Assembly: GCA_024663395.1 (NCBI GenBank) | Contig: JANFAH010000006.1 | Location: 1,922,001 to 1,986,000 of the forward strand | DNA from: Pisolithus tinctorius | Taxonomy: Eukaryota > Basidiomycota > Agaricomycetes > Boletales > Pisolithaceae | DNA: 64,000 bases | Direction: 5' to 3' | Part shown: positions 55,861-64,000 of the stretch, piece by piece | Position numbering within the stretch: position 1 is the first letter of the stretch | How the letters are laid out: each line of letters opens with the position of its first letter | The notes under the pieces: model-generated | What the model saw: only the letters and a program-made list of their open reading frames with translations | Told to the model about the DNA's origin: nothing | The model's database searches: none | Program-made: the position numbers and the translations under genes

Positions 55861-57794
55861 ATGGCAAGGCCAATTTCGACTGGGTTCAAGACAGGCCTTG
55901 CCTTTTGGTTGTCTAGCCAGGCATCTGTGGTATACGGGCACAAGCATGAAGGGAACCTCACCGAGGAAGAACTACACGCTCCGATAGATTCTATCTTATG
56001 GATGCACATGGCCCTCCAAGCTGTTGTCTGGGGAATTATCTTTCCAATCGGTATGGTCTTTGGTCTTAGTCGAAGCCGATGGCACGTCCCTACGCAGGTG
56101 CGCACCTTTCCCTGGCCGGCTACGAGCTTCGTCGTTTCACCATGTCTCATACAGAGCGTCGGGTTTGCCTTGACCTTAGGTGGTATCTTCCTTGGGCACG
56201 CTCATGGGGGTCGCCAATTCCGCCACTCCATGCACGGATCTATTGGCTCATGGATCGTTGTTCCAATATTCACACAGCTCATCCTCGGCATCTACCTCAA
56301 ACTTCACATACACCAAGAGACGCTTAGACCGTACGCCGTGCGTGCGCATGGAATCCTTGGACGCTTATGGCCCATATTAGGTTGGGTGCAAAGCTTGTTC
56401 GGAGTCATCGTTCTCAGGGACTTGTGTGGCCCAAATGGTGCCGGTCAGTGTGCGGCACATTACATCATGGTGAGTATCGACAGTTACGACTTAAGAGTGT
56501 GCCGACACCCCAGGCTCAGGGAAGCGCCTTCATCGGATACGGAATCATTCTTTCTTTGGTGCTTGTTCTGGGCGAAAACTGGGTCCGCAGAAGCGGGAAG
56601 AGTCCCGAGTGGTGGGATTCATGGGTGATTATGCTCTGGGTCCGTTTTCTGCTAGCCCCTTAGTCGTTTCATCCCGTTTTGACGTCCTTCAGGGCATTGT
56701 AAATACTTTCACTGAGCATTGGGGCGGTGCATGGTCCGTGAAAGATTTACAACATACGTACGTTGCACGCTCCTGAGCGTGTCCAAGCCTTTTGACTCTC
56801 CAGGCTTTTTCTAGCGTACTGGGAGTTCTTTGGTGGACTGGTGGCGCTTTGGGCATATTCCTTTCCCGGAACAATCAGGTAAATCCATGTCTGGTTCCGA
56901 TCCTAACCCAATCACTCATTGAACTCGCAGAGAAATGTCATTCCGGCGCTAATGTCCGTGCTTCTCCTCCCGAAGTTGTGGTAACCCTGACTAGTTCCGC
57001 AGCATCATACTTACAGGTTGGGCGATGTCTGATCACGTCCAAGCTCTCATGCTCTCTACCAAAGTGAGTTTGTTTATTGCTAAAACTATGGCACTCGATT
57101 GATTCAGGGCCCAGGTTCATGCGGTCTTTGGTTATACTCTCATTCTCGCTGGAGTCACTCGTATGATAGAAATCTGTTTCTTACCTGCCACTCTTCACAC
57201 CGCAGGGTCATTGGAAGACAATGATAGTGAACATACTCTGTCACCATCGCAAGGTGTTGTCACGTCACAGATAATAGCAGCTCGAGCTTTCCGCCATTTG
57301 CCACCTTTCGTAAGTCGCAGTCACTAGCCATGAACTAGGGGTTGCGTTTAACAATCGCGTTACTAGTTGCTCGTTGCTTCTGGGTATACGCATTTTTGAC
57401 TTGTAGATGAGACACGGTTGTTAATGATAAAACTAGGTTCCTGTTCATGTCTGCCACAGACGAAGAACTCGAAGTAGCAGACGACGCAGGCCTGGATCAT
57501 GTTACGTACATTCTTGGCATGTACAGGTGAGTACTAGGCATGCTTGTCGTTTCCACTTCTCTGACAATCATCAGCATTGCATTTTTGCTGTATCTTTTTA
57601 CACTGTTCCTCTTCCACCTATACGTGACGACGGGCCAAAACGCCAACTCAATACACGCGGGAAGAGATATAATCTTCTCAGCCCCTCCAAACGATGGGAT
57701 TGAGCTCACGAGTCCACGGGACGCCTCCAAATGGTATTCTCGTGTCCCTCGAGAAGAGCGTCCAGTGCATGTCATTGGGGAGGTCGATGACTGA
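55861..57794 (+). CDS. YTP1: YTP1-like multi-pass membrane protein
   Basis: Eleven exons: 55861-56097, 56155-56469, 56520-56639, 56693-56757, 56815-56878, 56931-56953, 57003-57063, 57115-57309, 57367-57383, 57437-57526, 57575-57794, giving 468 aa in frame. The N-terminus is hydrophobic (signal or first membrane segment), then a DUF2427-like part with WMHMALQAVVWG, GMVFGLSRSRWHVP and GHAHGGRQF. The Ytp1 part follows with VRRSGKSPEWWDSWVI, TFTEHWGGAWSVKDLQHT, LGVLWWTGGALGIFLSRNNQ, ILTGWAMSDH and MSATDEELE. About ten membrane segments with several His. The function of the family is not established; some place it near cytochrome b561-type proteins. Divergent from the ABP1-like gene. Confidence 0.9.
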
Positions 57795-58242
57795 CCTTAT
57801 TGATGAGAAATACACCATTCTGTTGTCCTCAGCTTGTGCATTTGCGCGTACGGTAATTACTTATTAGTGGAGGTTTCCCCCTTCGTATTTCAATGTGTTT
57901 CTTTTTTTGCGGATTTAGTAATTTGGCTTCAAAGATCATCGGGCACAAAATGCCTGGCTGAGTGATGGCTGATGTTTTCACCCGAAATTTTGAACGGTTA
58001 GAGTGGCTACTGCACAATCAACGTTCACGGCGGCGCAACTATTGTGTAGCTTTGTGGTAGTGGTTTCGGCCGTGCCTGCTATTACATGAATTGTACAATG
58101 TGAGTGCGCCAGTTATTAGGTCGGAGCACTCGGTTAATTCGGACGCCGCAGTTGTGCCGCAGTGACGCAAGTGCCGGAAGCAACGAAGTTCCCCACACTG
58201 AACAGGGGTAAGCTGCAATTCCAACCAGTTCTTACAACACCC
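57795..58242. other. Intergenic, YTP1 / FMP52
   Basis: Holds the YTP1 3' end and the FMP52 promoter. An upstream in-frame stretch from 58162 has no ATG; FMP52 starts at 58243. Nothing else seen. Confidence 0.6.
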
Positions 58243-59257
58243 ATGTCGTCCCGTAAATCTGCCCTCTTACTTGGAGCAACCGGCGCTGTGGGGAAGAAGC
58301 TCCTAGCAGAACTTCTTGCGCATGACGAATGGTGCAAAATTGGGGAATACGGGAGACGAGTGACGGCACTCGAGAACCTCCCTCCTGGTCAACGAGAGGG
58401 TAGACTGGAGCAGAAAGTGATCGACTTCGAGAACATCGAGGCAGCTGGGTTAAAGGATGGCCAGTGGGACGTCGTTTTTGTCACGCTCGGTACGACGCGT
58501 GCACAGGCAGGGAGCGCGGAAATGTTTGAAAAAATCGATAGAGAGTGTGTAATCTTTCGAAGCCAGATTAATATTGACTTCCAACCTTGTTGTTGAACGA
58601 ATTTCTTCTTCTGCTTGTTATCACAGATACGTCGTCAACGCATGTCGAGCCGCCAAGTCCGATAATCCTGCATTCCAACAAAGGCTCGTGTATCTTTCTG
58701 TAAGCTAGCCACTTACCCGCCTATTGTCCATACAAATCACACACCCTTCTTCAACAGTCTGCTGGAGCCAGTGCAACTTCCCCATTCCTCTACCCCAAGT
58801 CAAAGGGTTTAACTGAGCTTGCACTCGCTCGGCTTGGGTATTCAGACACTATAGTATTTCGTCCGGGCTTCCTGAGAGGTGCAGAACGTCCTCAAAAGAG
58901 AATCGGTGAGACACTCTTGGGGTATGTCGTTTTATTCTCTCGGGTCAGGTGATGGTTGCGTACATGTCAATTTCCCAAGTTACCTGACAGGCGCACTCTC
59001 CCATGTAACTGCGGACCTCGAGATCTGGGTATGTTGTTTTTTTTGGCGTTGTACTACCTTGGCATAGGACTTTCTGACAATGCAAATCTCTCATGCATTC
59101 CACACAGATCCCAGTGTTGGCTAGGTCTATGGTAAACGCTGGACGACTCGGGTCTTCTGGCTTGCCTCCTGATGTCGGTGCAAGCAAGGCAGGGGAGGAC
59201 GGTGCTAGGTTCACACTTCTGGGCAACAAGGGGGCCAACATTTTGGGTCGAATTTAA
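58243..59257 (+). CDS. FMP52: FMP52-like NAD(P)-binding protein (TIP30/HTATIP2 relative)
   Basis: Exons 58243-58544, 58627-58699, 58758-58921, 58980-59028, 59108-59257, giving 245 aa in frame. An atypical short-chain dehydrogenase: Rossmann glycine motif GATGAVG (residues 11-17), DVVFVTLGTTRAQAG, YVVNACRAAK, LVYLSSAGASATSPFLYPKSKGLTE with the Tyr-x3-Lys pair, and VFRPGFLRG. Yeast Fmp52 is found at the mitochondrial outer membrane; the substrate is unknown. The start is the first ATG, just before the Rossmann strand as usual in the family. Intact. Confidence 0.9.
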
Positions 59258-59694
59258 TGAATCTGATAGTACCAGAACTTGCTGATGATGTATGATAATT
59301 GAGGAACCCTCACGTAGCAATGTGGTTGATACGACAACTAGGGGGTGTGGGGCCTGATTGACCGAACTTCGTCACCTCCATGTCGGCACCCACATCCTCG
59401 GGAGAATGGTCTTGCCTATTATATGATAATACAAGAGACGCTCATGGGTAGTAGCTGTGATGAAAAGCGACGAGTACGAAAGTAATGAGTAAAGTAAGCG
59501 TAGATAGCGCGTATTGCATACATAAGAGGTCAGAAGCTCAGGATGAGAAACGAACAAAAAAAGGGTAGACCAAGGATCGTAATCATTAATGAGGGACTCG
59601 TTCGAAATTTCAAGTTACCGAGTTGACCAGCAGTCTCAGTCGAAACCACTCCGAAGTTCCAATCGCCCGTAGAAACCGCAGAACCCAACACCTT
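59258..59694. other. Convergent intergenic region
   Basis: Between FMP52 (+) and the coiled-coil gene (-). Nothing supported. Confidence 0.6.
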
Positions 59695-61904
59695 TCAATC
59701 TGCTGCAGGCAGGAAGCTCCCCTCTTCGTCCTCCTCCTTCATCTTGTAGGCTGGTAAAGTGCTCGCGGAGTAATGTTTCGAGCTTGTTGCCTGCGACAAC
59801 CTGCGGAGGACCGAACTCGCCCTACTAACAAACGAGCGCGCGCCATCATCATGATAGGTTAGACGCCCACGGGCGGAACCTGGTCTCTCCGGCGCCACCT
59901 CGATTCGGTCGTACAAGATCATTGGGGTGCAAGGGCCTGGATCAGAGTTTGAAAAACTTGTAACCAGGTTACTCCGTGTTTTGTGATATGAGCGAATATT
60001 TGGCGACTGGGAAGTGCATTGTGGCTGCGACGCTGGCGACGTGGCACGCATTGGCAGCGAACGGTTGTTCGAAGCAGAAATCTCAGATAGGGGTGGACCA
60101 GGAAGCACAGATTTCGGTACCGGGTGGCCTGGGAATGGATCAGTAAGACGAAGGATATTTAAAGTAAAAGCTGAAGGAACGTACGCTTTGGGAGCCACTT
60201 TCGTAGGGGCCTGACGAACTCGTTGGAGACATTGCCCATGTCGAGGAAGGAGTGTCCATGTAGATTGTCTGGCAGCGCTGGTACGGGCGGCTGACTTGCA
60301 GATGGAACCGCATTGGACGGTGCACGAAGATTTCTCGGTAGCCGTAGACTTGCATTGGAGAGGGTGCGACTTCGCACCCGTGCGGCGGAAACGCGCGAGA
60401 GACGGCTCTGCGCATCAGAACGCTTGCTCCGTGTAGATTTTCCGGACTTGGAAGACCTGATGGATTTGGAATCCGAATTGTTTATACTTGGGATTGTTGG
60501 GCTGAGGAGGACTGCTTTGGAGGCAACGGCAGTAGCGGTGACGCCAACTAACTGTCCAATGTCGGTGGTGACAGTGAGATCCTCGAGTGTTTGAGTGTTG
60601 TCAATGTCGGACTGGTCAGCGCCTTCCTCCGATTCGTTGCCTGTATCATTCTTTTCTTCCCATTCGTTGTCCGCATCTCTCTTTCCCTCAGACTCGTTGT
60701 CCGCGTCGCTCTTTTCCTCAGACTCGTCCATATCACGATTTCCCACCGACTCGTTGTCCATATCATTCATCTCCTGCAACTCGTTGTCTGTGTCGTTTAT
60801 TTCCTTCAACTCGTTCTGTGTGTCAGTGTTTCTCTCCGGTTCATTGCATGTTTCAGTCCTCTCTTGTTTAATGTTGTTCGCTGCCCTCAAAGCATCGAGT
60901 TCGGCGGCAACTGTTTCTGCCTCCTTCCACGCTTCTTCGAGCTCGTCTTCAAGGTCACGTATTCTCGTTAACGCGTGCTTCAGTTCTCCAGCCTGACGTT
61001 CGCACGCCTTGTTGAGCTTGCGCAAAGCAAGGCTGAGCGCCGAAGACCAGTGTCTATTTTTCAGTGAAGACAACTGTGTCTGTTGATCCATTGCTTGCAG
61101 GATGGTAGACATCTGGGTATCGCAGGATGCAATGGAAGTAGCGAGTTGTGTTACTAGACTGCCCATCGCGTTATCTTTGTCATATTCGCATCCATTGGGA
61201 AGTGAAGCCACCATGGAGTTCAGAGCTTGCATAAGCATCGTTCGACGGCCAACCTCGAAGCGCCATTTCCCCTGCGCCTCAAGACGTTGACTGTCCAGAC
61301 GTTGCTCCGCTTCCATAATATCTGTATCGAGAACCTGTAAGGAAAGGAGGCGGATGAACGATTCTCCTGCACTGAGACGGATTGCTCTGGAGACTATTTC
61401 TTGAAGCTCTGATGATGTGAACGTCCACTGGGCGGACTCCAGAGAAAGACTCTTCCAAGGGATAGGAACGGGTTCGAATTTGATCACAGGGGGTGGTGGG
61501 AGAGGTGGTGGGACAAGGAATGACCCTACAAAAGTCTTTGGTGCCGTAGAGGACTGAGCCGGAAGGTTTCGCAGTGTCGAATCTGGCAATGGGGAAGGTG
61601 GTGATGAGGGTATCTGTACGGCAGCGTCTACCATACGAGGGGTGATGCTGATGGATGGATCGACGGAAGCCGGGGGTATCTCGCGAGCAGGCGATGTGGG
61701 TCTGCTCAGGACGCTGGGCGAAGGGAGAGTCGATGTTGGTGAGGAGCTGCCGTCAGCTGGGCTACCGGGACCGGGGATAACCACATCGACCGAGTATTTC
61801 GGATGGGTGCCTACTCTTGGGCCATATGGAACACGAACGGGCCTGTCCCGCAGGGGTGGCGTTGGCCTTCGCGAAGTGTGCTCTTCCTGGACGACCCTTT
61901 CCAT
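59695..61904 (-). CDS. Hypothetical coiled-coil protein with acidic repeat
   Basis: Two exons on the minus strand, 60285-61904 and 59695-60210, joined by a 74-bp intron (GTACC..CAG) that restores the frame, giving 711 aa. Starts MERVVQEEHTSRRP; the N-terminal 150 residues are Pro/Ser-rich and disordered, then PPPLPPPPVIKFEPVPIPW. A helical region (about 180-360) with ALRKLNKACERQAGELKHAL and DLEDELEEAWKEAETVAAEL looks like coiled coil. A run of ten-residue acidic repeats follows (pattern D-x-D-N-E-S/L), then a Ser/Arg-rich part (SIRSSKSGKSTRSKRSD). Not recognised; it could be a cytoskeletal or nuclear scaffold. A longer open frame upstream (to 61982) has no ATG. Confidence 0.7.
60600..60850 (-). 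repeat. 30-bp imperfect tandem repeat inside the coiled-coil gene
   Basis: Plus strand shows GACTCGTTGTCC and related blocks about every 30 bp, coding for about eight ten-residue acidic repeats. In frame with the gene. Confidence 0.75.
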
Positions 61905-63304
61905 CGTAGGGGTTGACGGGGAGATACGCTGGAGATTGGCAAAACAGCCAGAAGGGTCTCCCAGTCGATGCACAAATAGCACGACTTTGGGCGCTCATAA
62001 CTTATGTTACAAGTCCACACACCCACCCGGCTGGCCACGGAACCAGTGCAAAGCTCCTGCATCGCAAATTTGATTACGCTCAGCTTATCACCATTCAGCA
62101 CACTTTTGACAACAGGTCTACTAATCAAACTTTTATGGCCTGCCTTCCAACTTCAGGTGCGGTCAACCCCGCGGAAGCGAATTTGGACCGTCGGACTCAC
62201 CCATGACTCACCATCATGATGAGCGCCGTTGCAGTGTAGTAACAGCCCTCCAAAGCAATGATGAAAAGGTATATGTCCGCTTTTGATAATCTAACCAACC
62301 GTTTCAAATTGGTACTACACATATCACTGCCGCAGGTAGCTGTGAGCACTCCCGTCATATCTTGGTATCGTCAGCCTTATCTCACACCATGTAATTCAAA
62401 CTCCAGAATCCAGCAATTTCGTCATCTCCACAGGCCAGACTGGCACTCAGAGTTCCGGACATTGGTTTGGACGGTTAGATTAGGGAAGCCTGTGAATCCT
62501 TGGAACCAGGGCCGAAAAAGTAAATGACCGAAGTTGTTTTTACCAATATTCGAGAACGTCTGGAAGCACTCCCACGGCGCTGGTAATATTTCATGAACAC
62601 GCAAGAGCTCTAAAAATATTTTTCTTTGGGTTTCATCTAGGAGACTGATGGGTACTTTACCCAACCATGCACTCCGCGCTTTTTGTCCATATCGTCGTAC
62701 CGTTTCCTCGTGGTTACCATCCTCGATTCCTCATCTATGTCGTTCTGGGACGAAACAAAAAGGGCGGTCGCTCTGACACCTTTTTAGCGTACTTGGGAGG
62801 ACGGGGAGATGGGCGCCGTACTTAGTACATCCGTACCGCCTGCTAACAGTCAGAGGCATCAGACTTACGTCAAGTCATGTCCCCAAACTTATCCGCAAAA
62901 TCCCAAGGCAGCATAACAACAATGGCCCGGTCTCTAAGCTGGGCGAGCCAAAAAGTCACTGAACCTGAATCCTACATATACCCGTTGACTAATGAACCAA
63001 TCCCCCCACATCCCTCCAGCTAGTTGGTGGCTGACTTTTGTATACAACAATTCTGGCATCTTTACATCGAATGTTCACAAATGGATTCACGAATGACCAA
63101 ATCCCCCGGACTCTCCGGACGTTAAATTTACGGCGTGCCGCTTTTGCGTTGGTACAACTTACGGATCCATCAAATATCTTGGTGGTTACTTGGTGTGTAC
63201 TGCACATCATCGTGCCCCCCAGATCTCTTTGCAGAGCGCTACTGTACATCGCGTCATAAATCTACACCTTCCTCAATTCTGGTCGTCACACCCCCTAACG
63301 CCGA
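61905..63304. other. 1.4-kb gap without a supported gene
   Basis: Promoter side of the coiled-coil gene, then AT-balanced sequence. Short open frames (for example 62258-62527 and 63038-63259) show no family character. Contains the 3' end of the UBX gene at its right edge. Confidence 0.55.
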
Positions 63305-64000
63305 CTACGAAGCTATGAGGACCTATTAACCGGATGAGTTTGTTAATCGTTTCCTGGGGCGAAGAAGCATACCGCTGATGGGGTTAGGCCCAACTCCCGC
63401 AAAGTTTTGTTGAAATCAGTGCGAGAAAATGTTTTCCTAGGGGGTGCAGTGTCGGAAGGGGTGTTCAAGGGATAAGTAAAACAATGCACGCATACCTCGG
63501 GAATTGCTGCGTAAAGCTGACCGTTTCCACGCTCACGGAAAGTGTTTGCGCAGCAACGAACTCAGCGACGTCGTGTAAAGCTGTCAGGGGTCCATCAATG
63601 TCAATTTTAGACTAGTTTACATCGGACGCACTGGAGTCACTGGGTAGCGTCGTAGTGTATGGAGTGCCTCCACTGGCCAAACGAATCTGCAGCCGCGTAT
63701 CTTTGAAATCCTTACCAGCTACACCACTGGACGATGATGCCGCTGCAGCTGGTGAGGGTGTAGAATTGCTGGTCCCAGACTGGCTGTCGACTATGGGCTT
63801 GCCTTCACGTAGAGCCTTCTCACGAGCAGCTTTCTCTGCCCGTGCTTTTTTGTCGGCTTCAATTTGGGCCTTGATTGCAGCTTTCGCTTTCGCATCCTCC
63901 GCCTTTTCTGATAATTGTGTGAAAAATTGTGCACGATGCTGGGCCACTTGAAACCTACCCTTCCGTTTTTGCTCAGCCTCCTTAATCATCTCTTTGGCCT
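63305..64000 (-). CDS. UBX-domain protein (UBXN1/SAKS1-like), 5' end outside window
   Basis: Minus-strand exons 63632-64000 (continuing past the window), 63496-63580, 63373-63436, 63305-63322. A charged helix (AIKAQIEADKKARAEKAARE, KALREGKP) precedes a UBX domain: TRLQIRLASGGTPYTTTLP, SDS joined to TLHDVAEFVAAQTL, VETVSFTQQFPRKTFS, LRELGLTPSAVLIAS. UBX domains bind the Cdc48/p97 N-domain. The donor at 63631 (GTGCGT) gives the family-consistent join and avoids the TAG at about 63,612. The expected N-terminal UBA domain would be beyond the window. Confidence 0.88.

Noticed and set aside
63600..63632. Premature TAG in the UBX gene
   Set aside because: A GTGCGT donor at 63631 removes it and gives the standard UBX sequence SDSTLHDVAEFV.

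Overview
The window is nuclear DNA of a filamentous basidiomycete, most likely an Agaricomycete. Host genes are dense with introns of about 50-60 bp, are tightly packed, and are best matched (from memory of the families) to basidiomycete orthologues. The mobile DNA is also of basidiomycete type: KDZ (Kyakuja/Dileera/Zisupton) DNA transposons carrying TET/JBP dioxygenases, and a Ty3/Gypsy element.

Layout. 1-9100 is a conserved host block: GatA/HER2 (5' end cut by the window), DGAT2/DGA1, tubulin cofactor B and a 4HBT-type thioesterase (divergent, start codons 88 bp apart), and CDC48. 9.4-10.2 kb holds a broken kinase-like gene. 10.9-52.06 kb is a nest of mobile elements. 52.5-64 kb is host again: an adenylate-kinase-like P-loop protein, an ABP1/drebrin-like gene that appears truncated, YTP1-like, FMP52, an unknown coiled-coil protein, and a UBX-domain protein cut by the window end.

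The nest. An old KDZ element (KDZ2; transposase N-terminal half at 27.47-28.75 kb, accessory gene, proline-rich gene, decayed TET gene at 34.5-35.75 kb) was interrupted by a 16.4-kb element (11,054-27,462). The insertion can be read to the base: a 7-bp direct repeat flanks it, removing it joins the two halves of the KDZ2 transposase exactly at an exon/intron border, and the ends form an imperfect inverted repeat of about 100 bp. Inside each end lies a 45-bp tandem array; the two arrays differ in sequence but share a palindromic core, GTCGGCCGAC. The cargo is an accessory gene, a KDZ transposase, a TET/JBP dioxygenase and, opposite to them, a 447-residue protein whose first 21 residues mimic the histone H3 tail, followed by a PHD-like finger, a caspase/CHAT-like domain and a zinc ribbon.

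Further right, a PIF1-type helicase gene is split by an LTR-like insertion of about 0.53 kb, itself split by a full Gypsy element (39,288-50,701) with nearly identical 1,817-bp LTRs. Several element genes carry in-frame TGA/TAG codons, so most of the nest is ageing; the H3-mimic gene reads open throughout.

How the genes may work together: transposase mobilises, TET/JBP may erase 5-methylcytosine, and the H3-mimic/PHD protein may engage chromatin readers or writers. This points to a transposon carrying its own chromatin-countering set. That is inference, not shown here.
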